In this document: one piece after another, positions 8,585-19,231 of the stretch | Numbering within the stretch: the stretch's first letter is position 1 | Layout: the number at the start of each line of letters is the position of its first letter | Notes under the pieces: model-generated | Seen by the model: only the letters and a program-made list of their open reading frames with translations | The model's database searches: none | What the model was told of the DNA's origin: nothing | NCBI RefSeq assembly: GCF_009002475.1 | Contig: NZ_AP019860.1 | Location: 4,216,001 to 4,280,000 of the forward strand | DNA length: 64,000 nt | From: Candidatus Uabimicrobium amorphum | GTDB lineage: Bacteria > Planctomycetota > Uabimicrobiia > Uabimicrobiales > Uabimicrobiaceae | Direction of reading: 5' to 3' | Position numbers and translations under genes: made by a program

Positions 8585-9052
8585 ATGGAAGAAAAATTAA
8601 AACGCTATTGGGTATCCTGGTACACTCCTGATGGAGAAGTAGAAACCTCATTTGAATATGGACGTCGTGAAAACTACAATGCTGATGGCATGGAAATATT
8701 GTACGCCCTTATAGACGCACCGAGTAAAGAAGAAGTGTGGAAAGGGATCGCCAAATTTTTTCCTAATTTTACGGAAAGATTTATTCAGGAGCGCCATCTC
8801 AGTTGGCAACCAAGTAGCCACCCTGAATTCAAACCAAAACATACAACAATTCGCGATCTAAAAGTCAAAAAATACGATGTCTATGCCGAAATAACGGCTA
8901 CCGCTTATGTAGGAACTGTAGAAGCAAAAACGGAAAGGCAAGCACACAAAAAAGCAATGCAACTAGACAAACAAGTCACATTATGTGAAGAGTGTAAAAA
9001 AGAGATCAGTAACATAGAAGTAAAAGACAGCTACACTATCAAATCTCGATAA
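8585..9052 (+). CDS. Hypothetical protein, 155 residues
   Basis: Not recognised. The N-terminal half is Trp/Tyr-rich ('YWVSWYTPDGEVETSFEYG'). The C-terminal half has a short repeat-friendly beta-alpha element ('YVGTVEAKTERQAHKKAM') like small domains in which alternating strands are followed by an 'A-x-x-K-A' helix, and one CxxC pair ('CEEC') near residue 138. There is no signal peptide or membrane segment. The ATG follows a GGGTG. It lies 25 bp before the large membrane protein gene and may be cotranscribed with it. Confidence 0.65.
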   Translation: MEEKLKRYWVSWYTPDGEVETSFEYGRRENYNADGMEILYALIDAPSKEEVWKGIAKFFPNFTERFIQERHLSWQPSSHPEFKPKHTTIRDLKVKKYDVYAEITATAYVGTVEAKTERQAHKKAMQLDKQVTLCEECKKEISNIEVKDSYTIKSR

Positions 9053-9077
9053 AACATAAATTGAAAAGTCGTCACTC

Positions 9078-12000
9078 ATGGAAGAGACATCCCAACACAT
9101 AGCTAATAATTGGATATCTTACGAAGAAATTATTGCCCACTTTGAGGATGCCACTCAAGGGCTTTTTTTCATTTCTGCAGATATGATTAGGCGTATCATT
9201 CGCCTTCACAAACAATTAAATGTTTTTTATCTATCTGTACCACATAATAAAATTTTTACTCTACCCACAGTAGATTTTATTAAACTTCTAGAGACGTATG
9301 ACAGTATATTCAAAGAAAAAATACTCTACCAAAACATCGAAACAGAATATGTGACACTCATTGCTCTCCCTTCGAAGAGGCAGTTAAAAAAACAAAGTAT
9401 GCATAATTTTGCGCGTTATGTTTGGGAGCAATTATTCCACGCGCAAATAGACATACATTGTCAAAAGTCTACCTATCTCAGCGACCTGACAGACACAGAA
9501 ATATATTCCTTTTTTCCTCCTATGGTATTTGAAGAAATTCGCGCTGTTCTGTATCAAGAAAACCAGATATTCAAAAGTAATGATAATCATGAAGTTCTAC
9601 AAGAATTTTTAGCCTTTTATTTCCAAATACGTTACTTTCATAAAGAACTACTTTCTTCGTGCTTTCCTTCTTTAGAAAAATATACGCAAAATATCGAAAA
9701 CATCGCAAATGCCGCCCAATTGAATTATAAAAACCTACTCGAAAGTTGTCGCCCTCAGAGCATTTCATCGGATCTACACCACTCTTCAGATCCAACAATT
9801 ATTGTCAAAAAAATTCTTTCGCATCCTCACTTTATCCATGAACACCAAACACGTCCCCAACTTGTCGAACAACATCAAGCATTTGTGACCTTCGTAATAT
9901 CTCAGGTTGTGCAACAACAAAAAATCATCGGAAAACTTCGTTTTTCTGACATCGTGAACCTTGCCATTCGCGAAAAAGTGTATGTGTCCAAAAAACTGTT
10001 ACTCACCCTCAACGAACTAATGATTTTTTATTTCGCACAAAACTATACCGCAGCAACTCCTACTCAAAAAATAATGGTTTCTCTTCGTCCACGTAGAAAA
10101 GTCATTGCTGATAAGCACCATCAAAAAATCAACAAAACGACACAAATTTTTCTCACACAACTGTCACAGTGCATGGCAATGCCAAAACCAACCTTGCTCA
10201 ATGAAATTATGCGGACGTTGTACGGATTTATATTTTATTATATTCTCGGGGGATGGTTTATACATCTTTGTGTGCGCAATCTATCACTATCGTTTGCCTG
10301 GGCAATGAGTACCAGATATTATTTTGACAAAATACTCTTCCACAAATACTACATGCGTTTTTTATTCGTAAGTCATAAAAAAAATATTGGACGAGGCATT
10401 CTCAATCTGCGTCAAGCACAATCCATCCTAGAACATGCAACGTACTGTTGTAAACTAGAAATGCTAGATACAATTCGCCATGATCTACAACAACAATATG
10501 AATCTTATGTAAAACCAGTAAGTGAATATCTAATCAACGACTTGAATTTAGATGAACGCGACCGTGCCGATTTTCAAGATTTTATCAATTACTTAAGTGC
10601 GAAAATTCGTCGCGAAAGATGGTCCACCGAACGTTTTATTCTACTTGACTTAGAAAATGCTTATATAGACGGAAATACCAAATTTTGCGAGTTAAGTATT
10701 CGTAGTTGGTTATTTTCTTTTGGAAAAGAAAAGCTCATTACGCCGCTTTTATACAACGGTCAAATGCGACGCTTAAAACACTTGCGCTCCGCGTACAAAA
10801 AGACGCAGAAAATGAAATTGGAACAACACCTATTAGAAAAATACGTCGATACGGTGCGCAAAGCTCTGGATAAGACCAAACAAAAAATAAGTGAACAGAT
10901 TAAACCTGTCGTCACGGCGGCGATGGAAGAACAAAATTTTCCGTGCAAAACTCTCGACCAAAAAATGGCTTTCCACAAAGTACGGCAAGGATATTTAAAT
11001 ATCATCGGCGAAGATGGGTATAGTTACTTTGCAAGACTCAGAGACCTAGTAAGTCGCAATCGCATGGCTCTGGAAAACTTGGAAACCAAACAAGTCTTCA
11101 CCGGAGACCAACTCATCAAACTCGATAGACTACTGGGAAAAAAACTACGTGGAATCCACCGTCCGGCAGAACTATACATACATTTTTTACAAATTGTCAG
11201 CGCGATGTTTTTTGGAACCCCCACCGGCAGATTTATGTGTAAATTTTTCTTCTTTCCCTTTGGTGGTGCCGTAATTTTGATGGTACTACTACAAATTTTG
11301 CTTGAACACTTCATGCCAAACATCGACCTAATTTCCGGTCCTTACATTCTATCAACGGGTGTTGTATTACAGCTATTTTTTTATGTAGAACATTCGCGTA
11401 CATGGTTAAAGAAGTTCATCTGGAAACCGATCAAATACGTAGGTACGGCCCCAATACAACTATTGCGAAAATTTCCCACAGTCATCCAAAAAACACTCAT
11501 TCTCCCCTTTACGGGAAGTGTGATACTGTTTTCCGCTTTATATTTTAGATTTCATCGCGAAATTCTTTTGTATAAGCCTGCGCATTGGAGCCATGCGTAT
11601 TACTACGAAATTATATACACCGCCTGTGTGGTAATCGCGTTCATTTTCTTTAATTCACGTCTAGGTATTATTGTAAAAAACACCTTTATTGAGTTTATTG
11701 CTCTTATCGTACAGGCGTTAGGTCGCGGTGTCCTGCTACGTTTTCTATCATTTCTGTTGTACCTATCGCGCATAACGCTCGAAAAAATAGAACATGCATC
11801 TTATATCGTATCCGACTATTTACGCTTAATCTATGGCGCACGTTATACCACCTCTTTGTTCAAAGCCATCATGGCTTTAATTTGGTTTCCCCTGGCCTAC
11901 ATTATCACCTTGTACATTGTTTTGTTTTTAGAACCGCAAATAAATCCACTCAAATTCCCCATCGTGTCGATTACTTACAAACTGCTGTTGGTATTTCCCG

Positions 12001-12980
12001 AAGTCTATCTACAGCTCATTTTCATGATACAAAATATCGCCAACGCTATGTTGCCACCCATCATGGCTTATACTTTTGCGTGGTTCACCGGATTTGTCTT
12101 TACGGGCTTATTTGGCTTTTTGAGTTGGGAGCTAAAGGAGAACTGGCAACTTTACAAAGAAAATTGGCGCAAATCAATCGCCCCTAACCGCATTGGTCGA
12201 AAAGGTAAAACCATTGTGCAATTTTTGCGTCCAGGTTTTCACTCTGGTACAATTCCTCACCTATTTGACAAACTACGCCACGCGAGAATCAAGATGCAGC
12301 AAAATCAACGCGATTTTTCTCCGGTATTACCCTTGAAACGCGAAATGGAAGTAGTAGAGCACGAACTAAAAACATACATCAAACGCGACTTCATTCTCAT
12401 GCTACAAATGCACCCTCTATTTGACGAAAAATTTACGATAGATATCGAAAACGTTGCGTGCACTTACAACACGATCCATACAACAATCGCAATGAAAAAC
12501 ACAAGCGAAGTTTATCGCTTTACCATTTACTTCCAAGAAAAAAATAACCATCTAATTTCCACGATCAAATTTAGCGAGGGAGACATTCACAACTGGTCAC
12601 GAGGCCAGCAACAAGTATTTGCGTATCTTCTGGCAGTATTTTATAAAAAATCGGCGGTAGATTTCGTACGCGAACACATTGAATTCCGCCTACATAAGCG
12701 TTATCCAGACTATAAATTATATGAAGAACTGACTTACAATATCCGTGCAAACCACATGATTGTTAACTTAAATCAGCAAAATCAAAAATCTATGTCCCTC
12801 CAGAACATTCGTCGTAAACTTTTTGCGACTAAAGATATCTACCAAGAAAGAATGCACTTCGACCGCCGTATACAATTCTCCAAACACAACCTGCGCTGGA
12901 AAGACTTCAACAAAATCACTGAAGAACAACACTTTTCACGTGGAGATAAATATTTACACTTTATTGGTGTTACGCGATAA
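9078..12980 (+). CDS. Giant polytopic membrane protein of unknown function (1300 aa)
   Basis: The first ~380 residues are helical and soluble-looking, then comes one hydrophobic pair near 380-410 ('YGFIFYYILGGWFIHLCV'). A charged helical stretch follows (420-700), then about eight hydrophobic segments between ~705 and ~1020 ('FFFFPFGGAVILMVLLQILL', 'LIWFPLAYIITLYIVLFLEP', 'FTGFVFTGLFGFLSWEL'). A basic C-terminal tail of ~280 residues completes it. No known catalytic motif, transporter signature or repeat is visible. The long cytoplasmic-looking arms on both sides of a membrane core suggest a membrane platform. The ATG has a weak ribosome site. The helical-repeat gene follows at 95 bp in the same direction. 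Confidence 0.8.
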   Translation: MEETSQHIANNWISYEEIIAHFEDATQGLFFISADMIRRIIRLHKQLNVFYLSVPHNKIFTLPTVDFIKLLETYDSIFKEKILYQNIETEYVTLIALPSKRQLKKQSMHNFARYVWEQLFHAQIDIHCQKSTYLSDLTDTEIYSFFPPMVFEEIRAVLYQENQIFKSNDNHEVLQEFLAFYFQIRYFHKELLSSCFPSLEKYTQNIENIANAAQLNYKNLLESCRPQSISSDLHHSSDPTIIVKKILSHPHFIHEHQTRPQLVEQHQAFVTFVISQVVQQQKIIGKLRFSDIVNLAIREKVYVSKKLLLTLNELMIFYFAQNYTAATPTQKIMVSLRPRRKVIADKHHQKINKTTQIFLTQLSQCMAMPKPTLLNEIMRTLYGFIFYYILGGWFIHLCVRNLSLSFAWAMSTRYYFDKILFHKYYMRFLFVSHKKNIGRGILNLRQAQSILEHATYCCKLEMLDTIRHDLQQQYESYVKPVSEYLINDLNLDERDRADFQDFINYLSAKIRRERWSTERFILLDLENAYIDGNTKFCELSIRSWLFSFGKEKLITPLLYNGQMRRLKHLRSAYKKTQKMKLEQHLLEKYVDTVRKALDKTKQKISEQIKPVVTAAMEEQNFPCKTLDQKMAFHKVRQGYLNIIGEDGYSYFARLRDLVSRNRMALENLETKQVFTGDQLIKLDRLLGKKLRGIHRPAELYIHFLQIVSAMFFGTPTGRFMCKFFFFPFGGAVILMVLLQILLEHFMPNIDLISGPYILSTGVVLQLFFYVEHSRTWLKKFIWKPIKYVGTAPIQLLRKFPTVIQKTLILPFTGSVILFSALYFRFHREILLYKPAHWSHAYYYEIIYTACVVIAFIFFNSRLGIIVKNTFIEFIALIVQALGRGVLLRFLSFLLYLSRITLEKIEHASYIVSDYLRLIYGARYTTSLFKAIMALIWFPLAYIITLYIVLFLEPQINPLKFPIVSITYKLLLVFPEVYLQLIFMIQNIANAMLPPIMAYTFAWFTGFVFTGLFGFLSWELKENWQLYKENWRKSIAPNRIGRKGKTIVQFLRPGFHSGTIPHLFDKLRHARIKMQQNQRDFSPVLPLKREMEVVEHELKTYIKRDFILMLQMHPLFDEKFTIDIENVACTYNTIHTTIAMKNTSEVYRFTIYFQEKNNHLISTIKFSEGDIHNWSRGQQQVFAYLLAVFYKKSAVDFVREHIEFRLHKRYPDYKLYEELTYNIRANHMIVNLNQQNQKSMSLQNIRRKLFATKDIYQERMHFDRRIQFSKHNLRWKDFNKITEEQHFSRGDKYLHFIGVTR

Positions 12981-13074
12981 CAAAACATTATGCACTCGCA
13001 TTGGCGTAAATATACATCTAAAAATCATTCGCTACAATTTCGCTCATCATTTAGAAAGCTTGGAAGGAATGAGA

Positions 13075-16000
13075 ATGTCAAATTCGTGGGACGAGCGTAC
13101 TTTACGTGAATATACCAAAAATCTTCTTCAGAAAGGGCAAAAAGATAAGCTATATGAATTGTTACAGGGAGATGAATTTATTGCATGTCAAATTGAATAC
13201 TTTGAAAATTACCAAGCCACCTACGATTCCCTGAAGCATGGAATAGAAGCATTTATAAACGGCGCCACAATTGATGACGAGTACAAACTTTGTACATTGG
13301 CACTAAAAGCCGATCAAATTGCACTACAGGCAAAAGAAAACATCTCACAAGCCTTCACATGGGCCCAACAAGGAAAAATACAACTAAGCCTAACTTGCCT
13401 ACAAACCTTGAAAGAGCGTGAATTTTATATCGCGGCGTTACTTTTAATATGGATTGAAACCGTACGCCAACAAAGTTTGCCACCACAAAAAAGAACAGCA
13501 AAACAAATAGATTACGTCATACACACAATAGAAAAACGCGTTCCTCCCACACACAATATTGTGGATAGATCCTTTATAGAGTGGTGGTTAGAAATTGTAT
13601 CTGTGACAGCAGAACCAAAAAGTATCATAAGAATACTCAAAATATTCCATGCACAATTGTTAACCGACTTCGCCACTATATTTGTCAAAAAAAATCAATT
13701 TTCAAAGGCCCTTACCATTATCAAAAACATTTCGTGTGACATCCAAAAATTCATGCTTTTAAAGAGTATAATAGAAGCTCTACAAAACGCTAAAAATCAT
13801 CTACAAATCTTATCGCAAGTTTTAGAAATGACTCAAAACCTAAAACGCAATTACGATAAATTTCCTCTTTTGTTAAAAATATGCCCTGTGTTGTATGAAG
13901 CTGGCGAAACTGAGAAAGCCCGACAACTATTCGAGCAAGTTTTACTTATCGCCCAACAAGATACCAGCCAAATATTTTCCATAATTCGTGCATTAACGGA
14001 GGAGGAAATACTTTATCAACCGGATCTATTTCATCAACTTCACAAAACGATATTGGCAATGGAAGAAAATGACAAAGGTAAAGCGTTGTTGTATGCAGAT
14101 GAATGTCTTCAGAAAATAGGAAAACACGAAAACATTCTAAACATATTTAGGCAATCCTTGCAGCATGTTGAGGGGGATGAAAAAACCAAATGCCTTTCGA
14201 GAATCACTTCTCATAAAGTACGAAAATTAGTGAAATCTGATAATATTTCGCAGGCGATAGAAATCATACAAAACATTGAAGATCACGAAGAGCAATCGAA
14301 ACTTCTACTCAAAACCACGCGACTTTTACAAAAAACAACGGTGGCGAATAAATTGAGTTTTTTTCTACAAATCCTAGATATAACAAAAAATGCCGAATAT
14401 TCAAAACTCACGGCATCTTCTGCGCAGGTCATCTTACATATCGCCCCCATTTTACAACAAGAGATGCAGTACAAAGAAGCCGCAGGACAAGCATACCAAC
14501 TTGCTCTAAATATAATCCAAGACCAAAACGACCATGACCACCATATCATGCCTTTTATTCTAAATATGACAGACCATTGGCAAAACACGGGTATCATTCC
14601 CTATAATATTTTTCAACAAATTTTACAAATGGTAAAAAACCATTACAGTGATCAAGTTAAATTTAGTGCACTCATTGCTCTAACGGAAGCACTAGTAACA
14701 ACCAAAGACTTTCAACAAGCTTTGGAAATAGCATCAGATATTGAAAACCTAGAGTATAAATTGCGTTTTTTACTAAAGACAGCACAACTTTTACAAAATT
14801 CAGGGGCAAATGAAAAAGCGGAAAAAGCATTTGAAAAAGCCTTTAGTATTGCACAAAACAAAATATCTCAATTCAACTCTAGGGAACAAGCGAAAATAAT
14901 CGACTACCTGCTATCAAAAATAAATACAATGAAACAGTACGAAAATCGTATTTTCCAACAAGTACTTAAGATAACAAAAGATATTCAAGAGCATTACCAT
15001 AAATCGAATGCTCTTTGCTCCATAGCTCGCAATCTACACAAAAATACTCCCGGCTATTGCGAATTTTCACAACAAATGATCAAGATTATTCACGATATGG
15101 AGAGAAAAGAAGTAAGAATAGATACCTTACTACGTGTAGTAAAAATCTGGGCGCAAGCCGGAAATTTACAAGGCGCCCTAGAGGCAATAAACAACACAAT
15201 ATCTAGCTTTGATATTTTAATGTATAAAGCGCAAATCCAACAACAAATAGGTAACGAAAAACAGGCTTTACAAACATTTAAAGAAGCCCTACAAACAAAT
15301 CCTCACGCAGAGTTCGGCAACTATGAATCAGAGACACTGTCATTTGTATCTCAAAATTTAGCGCAAGCTGACAGGGTTCCACAAGCGTTGGAGTTGGCAC
15401 AAAACATTTCCTCACCGAAACACAAAGGGGAGTTTTTACTAGAAATAGCAAAAATTTTACAAAAGGCGGGTAAAAAAGAAAAGGTAAGTCAAATACTACA
15501 TCAAGTTGTAACGACAATATCAAATATAGAAAGTGATGAAGCGCAGTTAGATTCGCTATCTCAGGTAGCCAAGTTTCTGCGAAAAGCGAAAGGTATTCCC
15601 GAAAAATTCAGCCTTTTCCAAAAAGTCTTACAGGTAAGACAAGATTATTGGAAATTTAAAGAGGAGGTATTTAAAGATCTCGCTCAAATTTTGCAAGACC
15701 TCAAACATCCAGAAAAATTCAACATTTTCCTGCAGTTTCTAACCGAGAATTATCCTGCGAAAGATAAAAACGAGCGCTTCTTAAGCAGTATTAGGGCTCT
15801 GCTGAAAGTCGGTCTTTTTGAGCAATCCCTGCAATTAACAAAAAATATGGAAGAAGTAGGCTATCAAGTCAAATCGTTACTGCAAATTACACTAGCGGTG
15901 CAAAAAGTTGAAAATGTATCGCAAAAATCCGCTCTATTTGAACAAATTTTATCGATAGCCAAAAGTTGGAAAAACAATGACATCATGTATTTACCGTATA

Positions 16001-17061
16001 TAGCTTTATTTCTAAATAACGCCGGAGAAAAAGAACAAGCGACAAAAATATTTCACCAAGTAATGCAAAACGCTAAAAATGATTATGTGTTATCCGAACT
16101 CGCAAAAAACTTAGTACGAGCTGGAAAATTTAGTCATGTTCTAAATATAAAAATCGAGGACGATATACATAGATATATGACTCTAGCAGAGTTGGCAAAG
16201 ATCGCAGCGCAACATAAAAATTTCGAACAAGCACTAAATATAGCTAAAAATATTGACGATACTTTTTTTGCAGACCGTTTCACGGCATTGCTCGCAATAT
16301 CTAAAAACCTGCGCAATGCTAAAAATGTTCACGACAAGGCTAACCTTTGCCAACAAATTGTGACACTGGCTCAAAGTATAGATATACCGGAGAATAAGTC
16401 AAATTTACTATTTATCGCATCACAAATACAGCAAGAGGTGGAAGAAAAAGAGCAAGCGGCACAAACTTTCCAACAAGCTTTAAAAATAGCCCAGAGTACC
16501 GCAGATCGTTTTTATAAATTTGAAGTTTTACTGGAGGTGGTGCAAACCATTTTAGATACAAAAAATACCGACACAACAACAGAGTTTTTCCAGCAAATTT
16601 TACAAATAGCGCGGTGTATAAAAAACGATTGGCATCAATCCCAAGCCTTGTTTTACATAGTACACGCCATGACAAAAACCAATGATACGGCAAGTGTATC
16701 ACAACTATTTCCACAAATTCTAAAACTTGCGCAAAACATAAAAGACAATACCTGTAAAGCCAAAGTTTTTGTTAGTATAGCTACAGCCTCAGCCCAAACA
16801 AATCACATAGAATTTTTTCAAAACTTTCTATCGACAACCTCCATGTCTAATACATGCCTAGCGACTGTCTTGCGAGAATGGCAAAAATCTTTGGTGGAAA
16901 ACGTCCCTAATTCCATAGCCACACTAAAACAAACATTCGTCATGTTTCCCTTTGGTCACTCAATGGCTTACCACAGTATTTGCATGTTGCAAATCGCACA
17001 CATAAAGGCACAAAACTGGACGTTTTACCACAAAATAAAGGAATGCATACACACGAAGTGA
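13075..17061 (+). CDS. Giant TPR-like helical-repeat protein (1328 aa)
   Basis: The start is placed at the ATG at 13075, six bases after GGAAGGA. Upstream in-frame Met codons would overlap the preceding gene by up to 150 bp and lack this site. Most of the sequence is tandem two-helix units of about 33-45 residues with recurring signatures such as 'ALEIAQNI', 'AKILQKAGKKEK', 'FQQALKIAQ' and 'NIEDHEEQSKLLLKTTRLLQ'. This matches tetratricopeptide-like superhelices used as protein-binding scaffolds. There is no signal peptide, membrane segment or enzymatic domain. Gln, Asn and Lys are very abundant. It ends 5 bp from the convergent lipoprotein hydrolase gene. Its position behind a giant membrane protein suggests the two act together, but this is only inference from order. 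Confidence 0.8.
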   Translation: MSNSWDERTLREYTKNLLQKGQKDKLYELLQGDEFIACQIEYFENYQATYDSLKHGIEAFINGATIDDEYKLCTLALKADQIALQAKENISQAFTWAQQGKIQLSLTCLQTLKEREFYIAALLLIWIETVRQQSLPPQKRTAKQIDYVIHTIEKRVPPTHNIVDRSFIEWWLEIVSVTAEPKSIIRILKIFHAQLLTDFATIFVKKNQFSKALTIIKNISCDIQKFMLLKSIIEALQNAKNHLQILSQVLEMTQNLKRNYDKFPLLLKICPVLYEAGETEKARQLFEQVLLIAQQDTSQIFSIIRALTEEEILYQPDLFHQLHKTILAMEENDKGKALLYADECLQKIGKHENILNIFRQSLQHVEGDEKTKCLSRITSHKVRKLVKSDNISQAIEIIQNIEDHEEQSKLLLKTTRLLQKTTVANKLSFFLQILDITKNAEYSKLTASSAQVILHIAPILQQEMQYKEAAGQAYQLALNIIQDQNDHDHHIMPFILNMTDHWQNTGIIPYNIFQQILQMVKNHYSDQVKFSALIALTEALVTTKDFQQALEIASDIENLEYKLRFLLKTAQLLQNSGANEKAEKAFEKAFSIAQNKISQFNSREQAKIIDYLLSKINTMKQYENRIFQQVLKITKDIQEHYHKSNALCSIARNLHKNTPGYCEFSQQMIKIIHDMERKEVRIDTLLRVVKIWAQAGNLQGALEAINNTISSFDILMYKAQIQQQIGNEKQALQTFKEALQTNPHAEFGNYESETLSFVSQNLAQADRVPQALELAQNISSPKHKGEFLLEIAKILQKAGKKEKVSQILHQVVTTISNIESDEAQLDSLSQVAKFLRKAKGIPEKFSLFQKVLQVRQDYWKFKEEVFKDLAQILQDLKHPEKFNIFLQFLTENYPAKDKNERFLSSIRALLKVGLFEQSLQLTKNMEEVGYQVKSLLQITLAVQKVENVSQKSALFEQILSIAKSWKNNDIMYLPYIALFLNNAGEKEQATKIFHQVMQNAKNDYVLSELAKNLVRAGKFSHVLNIKIEDDIHRYMTLAELAKIAAQHKNFEQALNIAKNIDDTFFADRFTALLAISKNLRNAKNVHDKANLCQQIVTLAQSIDIPENKSNLLFIASQIQQEVEEKEQAAQTFQQALKIAQSTADRFYKFEVLLEVVQTILDTKNTDTTTEFFQQILQIARCIKNDWHQSQALFYIVHAMTKTNDTASVSQLFPQILKLAQNIKDNTCKAKVFVSIATASAQTNHIEFFQNFLSTTSMSNTCLATVLREWQKSLVENVPNSIATLKQTFVMFPFGHSMAYHSICMLQIAHIKAQNWTFYHKIKECIHTK

Positions 17062-17066
17062 AACAA

Positions 17067-18881
17067 TCAATCATTCGTGTAATGTAACTTCAAAATTCTT
17101 TTTACCTCTTGGATCGTCACTGGGTGTGAAGTACAACCATGGCTATAAGGAACAATTTTTTCAGAAACGGCATTTTCCATACGAGAACTCTGGTAAGCGA
17201 CAACACCATCTGTCCAGTACTCCTCTTCACTATCCATAGCGGTATTTCCAATAATACTATGATAGGGAATATCTATTCTCATTTTTTCTATCGCTTTAAA
17301 TATTGGGTTTTTAGAACTCAAAGAAGAAATGCTGTTCATATGGCTTAAATCAATACCTTCTTCTTGTAGCAACAAAATTTTATTTAGAGCCTTAGCTCCT
17401 TCTAAAAAACGCCCCGGAAGCTTAATAAATGATGTCAACATCTGTGACAACCAGTGATGTCCGAATGCACTTCCTCTGTGGGGTGTCGCAATAAAAACAG
17501 CACGTTTTACAAAATATTGCGGTTTAAAAAATACCGCCTTCTCAACTCTGCCTCTTACTTCTTCAGGTAACTTCTTCTTCACTTCGGAAAAATCTCTCTC
17601 ACTCAACATTTTCCAAAGATGATTTCGGCTCTCACTAATGTTCAGTCTAGTGAGTAAGCCCCCCATACTATGTCCAATCAACACCATTTTTTGAAAACTT
17701 GTGTTATTTTTATCTGGATCTAAAATGGAAGCCAACGTTTCCAATTTTTGACGCAATGCCGCTGCCGAAATGGGAAAAGGATTGCCCGTCGGATATACAA
17801 AAAACCAAAATTGGTATTTTTCGCGAAGGTAAGGATCACCACGTAAATCATTTGCCATTTGTAACCATGTTAGAGGACTAGAGTACAAACCATGAATCAA
17901 CAGTACCGGAATTTTTTCTTTGGTGTATGGTTCCGACATAAACAAACGTATCTTCTCTTCCTCTACATTGAAAATACTAGACAACTCAAATTCGTGAAAA
18001 TTGTGAATACCTAAAGAATGCGCAAAGGGTTTTGTAATATCCGTTTGTAACGATATTTTTTGTCCTTCTACCTCTGTATAACTAGCTCTCATCGAGTTAT
18101 GAAATTCTAAATGCACATCGACATTCTCCGGTTCGAGAAAAGAACCTTGGATTCTTGCAAAAATAGTCGCGGGGTAACTTTGCTCTTCGTCTAAATAGAA
18201 TTCATCTATATTGGGATAATTGGCATCGGGTAGCGCCAAAAGTATCAAGGGCACTCCCAAACCATACGTTTCATAGACATTGTTCATTCCGGTAAGTTTG
18301 TATTGGTTGGCAAACAAAAAGCCTTGTATATTTTCCGTTGCCACGGAAAAACCATGATACGTCGCAGGCCAATTCAACGTACGCAAAAACAGCGTCGGTG
18401 ACTCTTTTTTTTGCTTTTGACTCAAGAATACACATTTGGTTAAGGACTGATTGTAAATATCGGCAATGAGTTTAAAATTTGTGTCAAAAGAATATTGCTC
18501 ACCTAAATTTTTATCAAACATATAAAAATAACTATACTTCATACTTTCGGTGTAGTATTTTATTTTTTCTTTATATGTTTGCGACTTATTCGCGTAATCG
18601 TAATACAACTCCGCCACAGCTAAACACACTTCTCGTTTCTTTTCATTGATCAATTGTTTTTGTAAACCAACAATCGCTTTACCTGGAGATTCTAAAAACA
18701 AATCGGTGAGTAAATAAATACGCAGTTGTTGTTGCGTTTGCGGACTAAGAATCTGCGAATTTAGAACATTACTTTGCTGATCTTGCCATGATTCTTCAAT
18801 GGTGGTCGGTTTGAATTCTATCGGAGAAGAAGAACATCCAATGAGTAGCACACAGCAAAATATCCATACAAAACACTTCAT
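17067..18881 (-). CDS. Alpha/beta-hydrolase (lipase/esterase-like) lipoprotein
   Basis: The ATG at 18881 is chosen because GAAGGA lies 7 bases upstream; this gives 604 residues. The N-terminus is a lipoprotein signal ('FCCVLLIGCSSSP') with lipobox LIGC, so the protein should be membrane-anchored outside the cytoplasm. The C-terminal half is an alpha/beta hydrolase: oxyanion region 'LLIHGLYSSPLTWL' near residue 327, nucleophile elbow 'GHSMGG' near 403, likely acid in 'WTDGVVAY' and likely His in 'YSHGCTSHP' near the end. All triad members therefore appear present, in PGAP1/lipase-like order. The ~300-residue N-terminal part is not recognised. Lipid or ester substrates are likely but unspecified. 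Confidence 0.8.
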   Translation of the reverse strand: MKCFVWIFCCVLLIGCSSSPIEFKPTTIEESWQDQQSNVLNSQILSPQTQQQLRIYLLTDLFLESPGKAIVGLQKQLINEKKREVCLAVAELYYDYANKSQTYKEKIKYYTESMKYSYFYMFDKNLGEQYSFDTNFKLIADIYNQSLTKCVFLSQKQKKESPTLFLRTLNWPATYHGFSVATENIQGFLFANQYKLTGMNNVYETYGLGVPLILLALPDANYPNIDEFYLDEEQSYPATIFARIQGSFLEPENVDVHLEFHNSMRASYTEVEGQKISLQTDITKPFAHSLGIHNFHEFELSSIFNVEEEKIRLFMSEPYTKEKIPVLLIHGLYSSPLTWLQMANDLRGDPYLREKYQFWFFVYPTGNPFPISAAALRQKLETLASILDPDKNNTSFQKMVLIGHSMGGLLTRLNISESRNHLWKMLSERDFSEVKKKLPEEVRGRVEKAVFFKPQYFVKRAVFIATPHRGSAFGHHWLSQMLTSFIKLPGRFLEGAKALNKILLLQEEGIDLSHMNSISSLSSKNPIFKAIEKMRIDIPYHSIIGNTAMDSEEEYWTDGVVAYQSSRMENAVSEKIVPYSHGCTSHPVTIQEVKRILKLHYTND

Positions 18882-18948
18882 GATTTTTTCCTTCAACAGT
18901 TGCAAATAGGTTGTTAAGTAATTTGTATAAAATCCAAATGTCGCACGG

Positions 18949-19160
18949 TAAAACCATGCTAAATCGCCTTGTCGAAAAGGGGTATTTGATATTTAGTGAT
19001 ATGGTATATCAATCGTCGAGTTTATGAGGAACGAGAATTGGCGTATGGTGATTTGGCCGTGCATCTTTTAGGAGGAAAATGTAAGCATTATACAAAACAA
19101 TGCTACATGTCTTACAAGAAAGCAATGATGTTTTTTCTGCCTTTGGTGCAGTTGGGTTAG
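18949..19160 (+). pseudogene. Possible gene debris ending at a hairpin
   Basis: Short protein-like stretches occur in two plus frames: 'MLNRLVEKGYLIFSDMVYQ' from 18957, then in another frame 'RRVYEERELAYGDLAVHLLGG' split by KC and ending at the stop 19158-19160. The switch of frame with no start for the second piece suggests a decayed gene, but the stretches are short and chance is not excluded. The second piece vaguely recalls the 'LLGGKC' start of small HNH-type domains. Confidence 0.25.
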
Positions 19161-19179
19161 CAGAAAAACATCATTTTTT
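19124..19179 (+). terminator. Terminator-like hairpin
   Basis: The left arm AATGATGTTTTTTCTGC (19124-19140) pairs with GCAGAAAAACATCATT (19160-19175) with one bulged T, followed by a T6 run on the plus strand. It lies between the possible debris and the small frameshifted gene, so it may be a relic terminator. Confidence 0.45.
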
Positions 19180-19231
19180 GAAAATACGTGTAGTACGTAT
19201 TTCAGATACTAAATATTTGGGGTATAAAAAA

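Noticed and set aside
12823..13074. N-terminal extension of the helical-repeat protein
   Set aside because: It would overlap the end of the preceding gene, and the extension is basic and unlike the repeats. GGAAGGA precedes the ATG at 13075.
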